From the NCBI GenBank assembly GCA_021464525.1, contig JADRCO010000240.1, forward strand, positions 1 to 41,574: a DNA stretch of 41,574 nt. Direction: 5' to 3'. A program made the position numbers and the translations under genes. Shown here piece after piece: positions 10,494-22,027 of the stretch (within the stretch, counting starts at the first letter, position 1; the number at the start of each line of letters is the position of its first letter). Source of the stretch: Rhizophagus sp. LPA8_4_AMF. Taxonomy: Eukaryota; Glomeromycota; Glomeromycetes; Glomerales; Glomeraceae. The notes beneath the pieces were generated by a model, which was given only the letters and a program-made list of their open reading frames with translations, ran no database searches and was not told the origin of the DNA.

Positions 10494-10930
10494 TTTTTTA
10501 AAGTATATTCAGGAGAATAAAGGCAAAAAAAAAATCAAAGGGGTTCATCGTTGAGGAGACCATTTTTAATAAATTCTTTTGGAATGTTACGATAAATATT
10601 AATTAATCAATACAAGGAAAAGATTCACGAAAAAAAGAATTTTTATATTCATAACCGCAAACCCTTATAATCTTGATAAAGTTAAATTATTGGCTGGGGG
10701 TGAATTATCTACTAATAGTTAGAATTTGTATTACAGTTTCATGTTTTCTTTTTTTATCCATAAATATTGGAGTTACAGAACAAATCTGGTATATGCCACC
10801 CCTAGGTAATACAAATCTGGGAGATTTCATTTATTTTCGTGCAACGTATAATGAACATATAAATAGGAGAAAATCATTAATTCATAATAATAAGATCTTA
10901 TCTTTTTTAAGTCAACGATATTTTTTAATT
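10494..10930. promoter_or_regulatory. Divergent region CipC-like / MscS channel
   Basis: This AT-rich head-to-head spacer is 437 bp. An open frame in phase with the MscS gene extends upstream to about 10673, with an alternative ATG at 10793 that would add 46 residues. No factor sites can be named. Confidence 0.45.
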
Positions 10931-12405
10931 ATGGCCGCACTTGATAATGGATCATTATCCAATAATAATACTAATATATTAACATTTTCTAATGGAAATA
11001 GAACGATTCCTTTAGTAATTATTGGAGGGATTGCGATTGGATCAATGTTGGTTCATTTATTTATCACATTTATACTCAAGCAAATTGCAAAGAAAACGGG
11101 ATGGGCATTTGATAAAGAAGTAGTAAAACATTGGTAATTATCTTAAACTTTATCGTAATTAAATTAACCTTTTGGTGATTGAAATTTTCATTTTTCAAAT
11201 TTTTTTTAACTTTCATCAATAGTGCACTGCCATCATTTTTTATATTTCCATTAATATCAATATTAGTAACATTATCGTTTATACCAGATATAGATGTAGC
11301 GATAATGAACCCAATAAGACACGCATTTGAAATATTATTAATATTATTTACATCATGGTCAGCGGTAGGATTCACTAAAGCAGCTTCAATAGCGATATCA
11401 AATAATAATGATTATATCAAATCGACAAATAGTTTACAATCACGTAAATTACATACTCAATTAATAGTTGCAACAAGGATAATTTATGGTATGATATTTT
11501 GGATAGCTGCGGCAGCAATTCTTTTAACATTTCCCAGAGCATGGGAAATTGGAGTGAGCATATTAGCAAGTGCAAGCGTAGCGGCACTATTAGTTGGGTT
11601 TGCTGCTAAACCTTCGATGGAAAATTTAATTGCTTCTTTACAAATTGCTTTAACACAACCTCTCTTGCTTGAAGATTATATTGTGATTGATGGTCATCAA
11701 GGTGTTGTAGAAGAAATTGAAGCTCAATTTATTGTAGTTAGAACATATGATCAACGACGTATCATAATTCCTTTATCTCGTATTATTAATGGTACATTTG
11801 AAAATTGGACAAAAACTGAAGAGAATATAGGAATTTATTTTGATTTTTTTGTCGATTTTGGTGTACCCTTGGAAGATCTAAAACAATATTTCATGAATAG
11901 TATTTTAAAAAAATCTAAAAATTGGGATCACCGTGATGGTAGTTTAACTATTGAAGAATGTAAAGAGAATTGTTTAAAATTAAGAGCTTTTATGACTGGT
12001 ATGTCAATATATTTGTTATTTTTTTTTTTTGTTTGTTCCTTGTAAAATTACATTACTATTTAATTTTTATTATTGTAGCTTCGAGTGTTAAACTTGCTCA
12101 TGAATTAAAAAATGAAGTTTGTGAAAAATTGGTAAAATGAATTTTTAATATATACATGTATATTAATTTTTTATTATAAATTTTGACATTTTTTTCCTTC
12201 TCTCTTTCGGTTAATTTGGTTAATTTAATAGATGGATTATATTATTACAACACTTCCAGAATATTTACCGCGTTCACGTGGGCAAACAGTAGAGAAACGT
12301 AGCGGTATAGATAGTATGGGAAGAATAGTTACCAAAATGGAGGAAGCAAGTTTAGAGAATAACGTTAACGAAAAGAAACATCATATTTTTCAAGAAAAAG
12401 AATAA
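10931..12405 (+). CDS. MscS-family mechanosensitive ion channel
   Basis: Four exons, 10931-11133, 11223-11998, 12079-12131 and 12232-12405, give 401 aa from the ATG at 10931. The ATG at 10793 is also in frame and possible. Hydrophobic helices lie near residues 25-50, 69-90 and 140-165. The pore-lining segment (ASASVAALLVGFAAKPSMEN) follows, then the beta domain with LEDYIVIDGHQGVVEEI, VVRTYDQRRIIIPLSRI and the NGTFENWT end. The family gates ions in response to membrane tension and relieves hypo-osmotic shock. The protein is about the size of bacterial MscS-like channels and far shorter than the EF-hand Msy1/Msy2 channels of fission yeast. The C-terminus is polar with an Arg/Lys/Glu tail. Location (plasma membrane or ER) is not evident. 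Confidence 0.88.
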
Positions 12406-13766
12406 TTATTATTTAATCTATGATCATAATTGAAAATGAGGGAATGGGACGGAATGGGACGGATGGGTTATCAAATAATAACATCATTTTTTTATTTATA
12501 CAATAGTTTATTAATTAATTATTCTTTTGCATTAATTTATTCATCTTATTCATTGTAAAATTTACACGATTTAAAATATTCTTAACGCGAAAATTTTTAT
12601 TAATAAAGGTTTTTTTTATCAATTTCCCATATTAGCTTAGTTCCAATGACAAAAGATTTTCGGAAAATCTCGGAAATCGGAGCTCATCGCTTAGTTGGTT
12701 CGGCTGGATAGAAAATCGTTCTGATTGGCTCGGAGAATTCTAGGAAATATGAAACATAAATGAAAAATTTTTTAAAGTTTTACGAAAACAAAAAAGGAGG
12801 TCCAACAAGATAATGCATATCTTAAATGCAATTTATCTAATTATATCTAATTATAGAATAGTTTGGTAAACTTACAGTATTAAAATTTTGATTACATTTA
12901 TTTTACCCATTTGATTTCATAAGAATTCGCATAAAAAAAAAATAAGCCTATAAGCCTATTATGCGATGAATAATCATTCCTTAGATGTGTTTATTATATA
13001 AATATCATTGTTTGCTGTCAATTTTTTTTTTTGAAACTAAATTCTTCCCCGCAAACTATAATATCAAAAATTATCTTTAATATATCAAAAACCAATCTCA
13101 AAACTCAACTCATAAAAATAAAATAAAAAAAAAAAAAATTGGTTTAAACAAAGGGAAAATTCCGAAAATTCCATCCTTTTTTAAAATTCTTTCAACAGAA
13201 TTAAAGAATTTTATTGTTGAACAAACGGAATAAAATCAAACCTCAGTCTAATTTTCTTGTAACACAACATATTTATATTTTAAATTAATATATCATATCA
13301 GTACTCACCAGGGGTTGAGAAATTTTCAATTTCGGGGAAATATTTTCAAAAAGACCGCCACTCACAAAACAAAAGTAATATACCGATTCTTTTTTCACAC
13401 TTTTTCAAACTATTTTTTTTTTTTCCTCAAATAATTAATTATTTTATTTTCAAACAAAACGAAACAAAACATCGGTTTTAAGAAAAAAGAAAGAAAAAAA
13501 ACAAAAAAAAAATCCCTTATTTGTTATAATTACACATATTATAACGAAGTTTTTGTAGTTTTTTAAAAGCTTTTTTCTTGTTTATGCATGCATCTTATGC
13601 ATCATAACTATTGCAGTATTTTGCATCAAACAAATACTTTTTTTTATTTTATACTATTCTACATATAAATAAAATCTGATATATATGTGTAATTTTTTTC
13701 TCAGAAATACTTTTTGGAAAATTTGTTCGAGGATTAAAATTAGCTAATTTCTGTCTCGAAAATATA
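12406..13766. other. Intergenic region MscS / tau-like gene
   Basis: This 1.36-kb spacer lies between two plus-strand genes. It holds a short GGAATGGGAC tandem near 12441-12468, a stretch rich in TCGGA-type words at about 12655-12735, and A/T homopolymers. The second half probably contains the promoter and 5' UTR of the tau-like gene. No reading frame or RNA gene is supported. Confidence 0.6.
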
Positions 13767-15887
13767 ATGGCAGCTATTCAATCAAGATTACCGGCGCCTC
13801 CGTCACTTAAAGTAACCGAAAAAGAAACTACTAAACCAAATATTACAACAAAACTTCGTAAACCAACTTCCATAACTTCCATTATTTCACGACCCACTAC
13901 AACTTCACAAACTGCGCCTTCTCTGAAACCAACACAACCAACTGAACAAGAAACGCTTAAAACTCAATCAAAGTCTCTATTAAAGAAACCATCATCATCA
14001 TATAGAAGTACTTCACCCCATACAACACAAATAACACAAATAACTCAAACAACTCAAACCACAAAAATATCTAATCCTCCTGTATTAACAAAAATAGTGA
14101 ATTGTCCACCTGTTGCAACAAGAATAGTGAATGGCCCTCCCGCAGCAACAAGAATAGTGAATGGCCCTCCCGCAGCAAAGAGAATAGTGAATGGCCCTCC
14201 CGCAGCAACAAAAATAGTGAATGACACTCCCGCTGCGACAAGAATAGTGAATAGCCCTTCTGCAACAACGACGATGCAAGACACTCCCGATATAAGTGAT
14301 ACTTCATCTCAAACTAGCAGTAATAATTCTTCTAATAGTACCGGTAACAACAAGTCTGCAAAGTTTTCTAATGTAAAATCACGTGTAGGTTCATTGGAGA
14401 ATATAAAACACAAGCCGAAAGGTGGCGATGTAAAAATGTGTTCAGAAAAAACGGACCTTTCCAATGTGAAATCGCGTATAGGCTCACTAGAAAATGTAAA
14501 TTATACACCAAAGGGAGGGGAAGTCAAAGTATTTTCCACAAAGATGGACTTTTCAAAGGCGAAGTCACGTGTCGGTTCATTTGACAATTTTAAACACGAA
14601 ACAAAAGGTGAAAATGAAAAGAATAATTTATCTTATGTTTATTCTCAATCTAAATCATTTTACTAACTAATTATTAATTGTATACCATAAGGTGGTAATG
14701 TTAAAATTTTTTCCAGCAAACCCGATTTTAAAAATGTGCATTCACGTATTGGTTCTTTGGATAATATTGATTATGTTCCAAAAGGTGGTGATAAAGCAAT
14801 ATTTAATGACAAATTAAATTTCTCCAATGTGAAATCTCGTGTTGGCTCTTTAGATAATATTAAATATACTCCAAAGGGTGGTGATATAGTAATATTTGAT
14901 AATAAATTACAACTTCCCGAAGTAAAATCTCGGGTTGGCTCTTTAGATAATATCAATCATACTCCAAAGGGTGGTGATATATTAATATTTGACAGTAAAC
15001 TACAACTTCCCGAAGTAAAACCTAAAATTGGCTCTTTGGATAATATTAATCATACTCCAAAGGGTGGTGATATTAGAATATTTAATCAAAAATTAAAATT
15101 TAAGGATTATGCTGCTCCAAAAATCATTACTCGTTCTTCGGCTTCTAGTAATAGTTCTTCGTTTATTGCTGATGATGATAGATCAAGTCTTGCTTATAGT
15201 CCTGTTTCTTCTCTTGCTTTGGATGAAGCTCCTGAAGAAGTTAATGATCCTCCACAAGAAGTTAATGATCCTCCGCAGGAACAATGCGTTATTCAATCTC
15301 CTAGTGTTGATGTTTTATCTCCTATTATGGAAAATTTTGGTATTGAAGAAGCATATGAAGAAGAAGAAGTAGAAGAAGAATCATCAATTCCTGTTTATAT
15401 GACTGAAGCTGAACTTTCATTTGAAGTCCATGACTCTTTTCAACAGAGAAAAGTCCCAAATGAAAAGACAAACAAGCATACTGAATTTTATTCTGCAAAA
15501 GAAACTAATTTCAATTATCAAGATAAAAACTTTTCTGCTAAAGAAACATATAATCAACAACATGATGAAATCGTATATGAGAAAGAAGCAGAAGAAATTT
15601 ACGAGAATGATGATCATGATAACGACGATGAATTTACATATAGAGAATCTACTATATTTACCATGAATGAATCTTCTTTGAATGATACTGATTTATCTTT
15701 TGAAGTTAATGTTTTAAGAAAATCAACTTTATTATCTAATGTTACTGACAGAAATTCAACCGTTGAAGTTATAAATCCTAAACCACTTAAAGAATTTGAA
15801 ATTCCTCCTGAAAATGAGAGCGAATTACCTAAAGAACCTGAATTAACTATCGTTCAACAACGTGCTTATGATGAATCTTGGATATAG
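13767..15887 (+). CDS. Tau/MAP2/MAP4-like microtubule-binding protein with seven repeats
   Basis: Two exons, 13767-14607 and 14692-15887 (intron GTGAAA to AAG, phase 1), give 678 aa. The first ~100 residues are basic, Pro/Thr/Ser-rich and disordered. Residues 108-167 are six copies of a decapeptide (TRIVNGPPAA type). Residues ~200-416 hold seven 31-residue repeats with the tubulin-binding signature of tau/MAP2/MAP4: a V-K-S-R-[VI]-G-S-L-[DE]-N core, then an aromatic/His plus PKGG, then a [IV]-F-x-x-K-L linker. The R-[VI]-G-S part corresponds to the KXGS motif that MARK kinases phosphorylate in tau. The intron splits repeat 3, and only joining the exons restores its KGG. The C-terminal 260 residues are acidic, with a Glu run and repeated EVNDPPQE. 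Role inferred: binding and stabilising microtubules. The family is best known from animals. Confidence 0.85.
14088..14267 (+). repeat. Six 30-bp coding repeats (decapeptide)
   Basis: Six tandem 30-bp units encode T-[RK]-I-V-N-x-[PT]-P-x-A variants. Units 2 to 4 are almost identical at DNA level, and units 1, 5 and 6 diverge. The basic and Pro-rich character resembles the proline-rich region before the repeats in tau, but the sequence itself is different. Confidence 0.88.
14364..15100 (+). repeat. Seven 93-bp tubulin-binding repeats
   Basis: Seven consecutive 31-codon units lie in the tau-like gene; the third is interrupted by an 84-bp intron. Units 5 to 7 are closest to each other, including the shared LPEVK linker in the last two, suggesting the array grew at its 3' end. 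Each unit keeps G-S, D/E-N and, except where the intron falls, K-G-G. Confidence 0.88.
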
Positions 15888-16687
15888 TTTTAAAAGCAAA
15901 ATTTTTTATTGTATATACTTTTTAATGTTTTATTGGGATTTTTTAGTGAATTCTATTGATTCACAAAAGCGTTGATCGCTTTTTATTCCATCATAAACTT
16001 CTGTAGTTTTACATTTTACCTAATCAAGTTGCAGAAGCACTTTCCATAGCCCATATCATGGAGGGTGAGAATTGTATTAAATATATTTTTACCATAATTT
16101 ATACCCTTTTTAGCAAATCTATTTTAGGATTATTTCTTTATTAAAATTTATCCCAAATTGTTTATATTCAAATATATAAAATAAATTAAATATTTGTTTT
16201 TAGATAATCTTTTTAAGTAAAGTTATAATATTGTTGATATGCTAAATGAAATTAATCCCCAGTACATGAAATAAGTTTTTAGTTTTACAAGTAATTCGAA
16301 TTTTATATCTTTGTTACTTAAAATAATATGATTTGCGGAAATTTTTCTGTTGATCTTAACCCAGCGCCACCAAAAAATCGCTTCTGTTTTATCATTTTTG
16401 CTATGTATTGGATTTTTGCAAATTTTAATTCCACAAAATTTTACTGTAATCTGTGGAAGTATCGATGAGAACATTCTCAATTTTGAAAACATTCAGCTTA
16501 TACCATTACTACTAATTAGGCATTTACACCTACACCTACACCGTTTACGCGAAAATCTTGTAGGAAAAATTGGTTAGCAAATTTCTGGTTTTACGCGCAC
16601 TGTTGTGGCTGTGAAACAAGATCAGCCACGATTTTTATAAAATATAAATTGAAATTAGTTCACCTTTTTTTGGTGGTAAACTAAAAA
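15888..16687. other. Intergenic region tau-like / VPS54, with paired hairpins
   Basis: This 800-bp spacer lies between plus-strand genes. Two short perfect hairpins follow each other near 15952-15985 (GTGAAT/ATTCAC and AAAAGCG/CGCTTTT), about 65 bp after the tau-like stop codon. A short CACCTA array lies at about 16525-16545. The rest shows no coding potential and must include the VPS54 promoter. Confidence 0.55.
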
Positions 16688-19600
16688 ATGGATAGAAGCG
16701 AGATTAAACAGAATTCAAAATCGCCTACTATAGGCGCTGAATCTTCAGTAGCCGGACGTTCTGATTCTATCTCACCGAAGTCCTCAAAAACTCAAGGTTC
16801 GGATGCTACACCACCACAAACTCCTCGTCGTTTCTCCTCCTCTTCGACTCGTAGCTTTGATAATAGCGATTACTATAATACTACACTTAAAAATCAACGA
16901 GTTTCTTCAGCAATGTCTTTTTATAATAGGGGTTATAGTCGAGGTCTTGCTCGTCGTGTCTCAATGAATTCATCGATATCAAATTTTAGTACAATGTCAG
17001 AGACTTCACTTCCTTGGACTACCAAGGTAATTTCATTGATTCATATTAATCTGCATGATATTCTTTAACCGATTTTGAGTTTTAGAGAATTTCGGAGATT
17101 CTTAATATCATGCTTATTATATGATAATTTTATGTTTTTTTTTAATATAGTTATGAAGCTGAAAAGAATTGAATCAAGAATTTTTTTGTATTTCATTAAT
17201 ATAATATTTCTTTATTCTTTTTTCTAAAAAAAATTTTATTTACTAAAAAGGATATCGGTTTCAACGGTATTTTTCATTTTATTGGGTTGGGATATTTTAA
17301 ATTGGTTTGTAATTCGATATTAAAATTCATGGTCTGATTTGATAAAAAATTATTATAATTGTTAGCGATTTCTGGAGTGTTAAATAATCCAAACACGAAA
17401 TCACCTAACAGTGTAAGACCTTCGAAGAACGATATTCCAACAGTACCTCACGTTAATATAAGGAAAGTTAAAACATCCGATTTTAGTAGTTATATAAAAC
17501 AAATTACGCCTGTATTTGAAAGGTACAGTCATAATAAAGAACTTGATGCTGAAGGATTACAATCAAGAAAATCCACATTACCCTTAACAGAATCTCCGGT
17601 TGCATCCGTAACTAATTTATTGGCGAACAATCTTGAGGATTTGCAAACCTCTAAAGAAGCAGAAATTCAGATTCCAGTTCATCGACTTGCCAGTACACGA
17701 AATCCTTATACAGTTCATTTACCTCTTCCTTCACCGGGAGATGATCAAACACCTGAACCTGTCATAGAACTTCCATTATTAGAGACAGTTCCTTCAATAT
17801 TTTTTGATCCTGAGTTTAATTTAGAAAATCCTCGAACTTTTGATATTGTTTGTGAACAAACAGATATTATAGGGGGTAATCCTAAAAACCCTACAATTTC
17901 AACAAACGCAATTTTACAAGAAAAACTTTCACACTATCTTGATACGGTTGAAGTTCATTTAATTAAAGAAATTTCATTAAGATCATCATCATTTTTTGCC
18001 GCTTTATCAAATCTTCAAGCCTTACATTCTGAAACATTAGAATGTATTTCGCAAATTAATAATTTAAGAGAGAAATTAGATGAAGTAGATAATACTCAAG
18101 CAAAAAAAGGACTTGAAGTTGTTAGATTAAAAAGACGTCGAGTAAATATGGGAAGACTTTATGAAGGATTAAGAATGGTTTCCGAAATCAGATCTACTCA
18201 ACCGATGATACAGGTGTTATTGGGGCAGGGGGATTATTTTTCTGCTTTAGATTTAATAGATGAGGCAAATAATAAATTACATGGTGATGAAAGTCAAAGG
18301 ATACAATCGGAAGAAAAAATTATTGAACAAGGAACAAAAAATTCGGATATAACAAATCCTAAAACTACAATGGTACGGCGATCAAGTAATGTAGCCGACG
18401 GATTTAAAAGGTCGGGAACTATTGATTTGAGAGGTGTTAAAGCACTTATGCATTTTAGTGGCCAACTTACTGAAATGCATAAATCGATTGGAGTAATGAT
18501 GGAAAATGATTTATTAAATATGTTATTTCTTGATTTTGAAGAAAACGTTGAAAATGTAAAAAAGACAGATATAATACGATCACTTTATAATTACAAAATA
18601 CTTCAATCAACGAAACATAGTACCACATCTATAAGGGTTACTATTGATTCAGAAATAATAGAAAAGGAGGATAATTTGAAAAAGCGAATAACTCCACTTG
18701 TTTTAGGGCTATATAGAGTGAATCGTTTTGCTTCCGCTTTGCATGCATATCATGAAAGAATATTAGAAGAAATTAAAAAATTAATTCAAATTCAAAAGGT
18801 AATTTTAAAAAGAAATCAAAAGAGAAAAAAAAAATATTAATTAATATTATTCGATATATTTTTAGCATCATCCCTCGCCTACTCCACTTACCGATTCAAG
18901 AGAAGAACAATTAAGTGATTTTTCAAAGGAACAGAGGTATGGTGCACAATTTTTTTTTTTTTAAAAAAAAAATACGGTTTTATTTATTAATATATTTATT
19001 TTCTCTAGTTCAAGAACGTCAAAATTTTTAAAAGGAATGACTTTTGATGCATTCCTAGATATGCTTTTATCTATATATGCTGTTTTACTTGAAGGAATGA
19101 AAAGAATTGCGATATATAACGAACTCTTTACAACAATATTAGGAGATGTAGAAATATCTAGTTATCAAATTCAAAAAGGCACAAATATTTCGGAGGAAGA
19201 GACAAAATCATTATATGAAGATGACAATCAAACTTTAGAGAATGTATTTGATGTTAAAGATGAACAGACAACAGTTACATCAAAGAACAATTCAAGTAGT
19301 TCTCTCGATAAAGAATCCAAAATCAAAAATGATTCAAATAGTTCTCTTGATAAGCTAACTTTGTCTAGAAAGGATTCTAATAGTTCGCTTGATAAAGAAG
19401 GAAATCCTAAAAGTGATTCATCTAGTTCTCTTAATTCCACTAGTTCATTTAATTCCAAGTTTAGCGCTCTCAAGATTACAACAGGGATTAAGTCTATAAT
19501 ACAAAAAACTTCTTCTTTAACAAACAAACCTACATTATCTACTCCGGTCGAAAAAGAAGCAACCATAACATCGCCTTTAACCAAAACAAAACCAAAGAAA

Positions 19601-21470
19601 TCTAAGTCTGATTCTGATAGTCATTCACAGTCAATGTCAGATTCTGCACAAATTGTATATGCCGCAGCTGATTTAGCACATGTTCGTTGCGCTAACTTAA
19701 TTGCAGTGAGAGCAGATCAAAATGCTCAACTTAATCAGAAGGACTTTTATAGATTATTTAATGTTACTACGGCATTTGTTTTAGAATGTGAAGGGTTATG
19801 TGGTCGAATGTGTTATGGTTTGCGCGGGACGATCACGTCACAAGTAAATTTAACTTACAAGTTAATTAGTTTATATTTTTTTTTTCCTTTGCGTTTTAAT
19901 CATGATTTATTTTATAGGCGAAAGCTTTCTTGAATCATTTTCATATGGAAAGAACAAGACAAGCAGCCACACTTGTTGAAAATGAGCAATGGGTGCAAGA
20001 ACAAGTACCAATTGATTATCAACGTATTATAGATAAAATAGTTAATGCAGCAACGTCAGGATTATCAGATTTCAAAGATGATCCTTCGGATTCTACGTCA
20101 TCACCAATTTCACCAGTTTTCCCTATGACAGGATTGCATAATGGTGACAATGAGAATAATACTAATAATGCTTCTAATGGTACTAAAACGCCACCTGTTA
20201 GTCAAATAAATAATGGTAGTAGTAAATATATATTTGTTGAAGAGAGAAGATTTTTCGTGGTCGGATGTAGTTTATCATTAATTAAATTACTTGGAGATTA
20301 TTTGAGATGCATAGCAAATGTACCTCCTTTAACTACTGAGACTATGAATAGGATTGTTGATATTTTAAATTTATTTAATTCTCGAACTTGTCAAGTTATA
20401 TTGGGAGCTGGTGCTATGAAATCTGCAGGGTTAAAAAATATTACTGCAAAACATTTAGGTATACTTTAATTGTTTCTAAGGAGGGGAAATGGAAGAGCAG
20501 AAAAATCAATTTTATTAAAATATTATAAATATGTCTTTTTGAATATTAGCTCTTGCATCTCAATCACTTGGACTTATGACTATTTTAATTCCATTCATTC
20601 GTGAATGTATAAGATATAGTCTTAATACTAAACAAGTTGTCATGCTGACAGAATTCGATCGAATTAAAAGGGTATTCTCACTTTGTATTAAAAACAATTT
20701 TTTTTTTGGCAATACATTAATAATTTTTTATCATCATCATAGGACTATATTAATCACCAAAATGAGGTACATGGCAAACTGGTATCTATCATGAGCGAAC
20801 GATTAGCAATTCATTTAAAATCATTCCAGGTACCATTTCATAAACTTATATTTATTGAATTATTTCGTGTATTATTAATTAATTGTATTTTTTTAAACAT
20901 AATTAAGGCTATAGACTGGAATGAAGAAAGTACAAGAAATGGTCCTAATCAATATATGGAAATATTAGTAAAAGAAACTACAACATTACATAAAGTATTA
21001 AATAAATATTTACCACCAGAAATTTTACAAGTGAGATAACTTTTTTTTTAAATACAAATTTATACGAAAAATAAAAAAAACTTAATACTAATGACTATCA
21101 TATTTATTTATTTTTAGAATGTAATGACAGAAGTATTTAATTCATCTAATTCAAAACTTTCAGAAGAAATTGGTAATATTAAATTTATTACAGCTGCTGG
21201 TAAAAGAAGGTACAATTTTGACATTTTTTATTATTAATTACTCATTAAGATATTTAAACTAACATATTTTTTTTCCATTAATAAAGGTTAATGACAGATG
21301 CTCAATATTATGTTAGAAAATTATCAACATTAGAAGGGTTACAAGGTCCTTCAAATGATTTAGAAATAGAAGTTAACAATATAAAAATTAATGAAATTAA
21401 TGATAATTCATCAAAAGAAGATTTATCTAATACAACTAAAACTACAAATATTTCACCATCATCAAAATAA
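16688..21470 (+). CDS. VPS54: VPS54, GARP complex subunit
   Basis: This subunit of the Golgi-associated retrograde protein tether captures endosome-derived vesicles at the trans-Golgi. Eleven exons: 16688-17026, 17251-17266, 17366-18798, 18866-18936, 19009-19843, 19918-20458, 20550-20671, 20743-20829, 20908-21030, 21118-21209, 21287-21470; all phases agree, giving 1280 aa. The N-terminal 113 residues are Ser/Thr-rich and disordered. The conserved DIGFNAISGVLNNP motif spans exons 2-3. Helical coiled-coil parts follow (IQALHSE-like and RLKRRRVNMGRLYEGL segments). A Ser/Asn/Leu-rich insertion with SSLDKE repeats lies near 19280-19450. The C-terminal Vps54 domain has HVRCANLIAVRADQNAQL, ECEGLCGRMCYGLRG, HMERTRQAATLVENEQW and SERLAIHLKSF. 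It is longer than typical (about 890-980 aa) owing to disordered inserts. It converges on PCCB. Confidence 0.92.
17251..17266 (+). other. VPS54: 16-nt microexon of VPS54
   Basis: GATATCGGTTTCAACG lies between a CTAAAAAG acceptor and a GTATTT donor. It encodes Asp-Ile-Gly-Phe-Asn plus one base of the next Ala codon. Without it, exon 1 (phase 0) cannot join exon 3 (needs phase 1) and the conserved IGFNAIS motif is lost. Confidence 0.85.
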
Positions 21471-22027
21471 TTTTATTTAAGCATAATTATTATATTATTA
21501 CCTTATATATATTAATATTTTTATAATTAGAATTTTTCTAACGCGAGTCGTGATATATAATGGGTGACACGTGATCCGTGTTTAGTTTATTTATTTATTA
21601 TTAAAAAAAAAAAATTGCAAGTAAAATAAATAAATTAGATGGGTGTATATATATATATATATATTATATACTTGAATAATGTACTTTATTATTATACGGC
21701 CCACCATCATGTACTTGCTGTACCAATATTTTGCACATCATGCTTAATATAATTGAATTTATTATAATTGCGTATAAAAATTATACACAAATCTGTGAAA
21801 CACATGATTTTATAAAACTAATTACTTATATTAATTTAATAATATAATATTAGATTTAATATAAAGCTTATGAAAGTATAAAAAAAATTTAATTAATTAT
21901 GATGGTCATTCTGATCCGGATAATAATATTGTTATTGTATGGGCGCTTAATAATGATCTGATGTGCCACGAAGTGCCACATCATACCATTATTTAGCACG
22001 CCCGTACAATAACATACAATTAATATT
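21471..22027. other. Convergent intergenic region VPS54 / PCCB
   Basis: This holds the 3' flanks of both genes: AT-rich DNA, a TA array at about 21645-21670 and the foldback element at 21931-22013. The PCCB stop codon lies only 15 bp past the foldback. No gene is visible. Confidence 0.6.
21931..22013. repeat. Foldback / MITE-like inverted repeat
   Basis: Two arms of about 40 bp are near-perfect inverse copies: GTTATTGTATGGGCG on the left matches GTTATTGTACGGGCG read from the right end, and GATGTGCCAC matches GATGTGGCAC near the centre. It would form a long hairpin in the shared 3' region of VPS54 and PCCB. A small indel breaks the symmetry. It is probably a non-autonomous DNA element remnant. 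Confidence 0.65.

Noticed and set aside
11925-11965. EF-hand-like loop in the MscS channel (DHRDGSLTIEE)
   Set aside because: The first calcium ligand position is not acidic and the spacing does not fit a canonical EF hand.
16223-16492. Minus-strand open frame of 89 codons upstream of VPS54
   Set aside because: No ATG-supported, family-like protein; probably the VPS54 promoter region.
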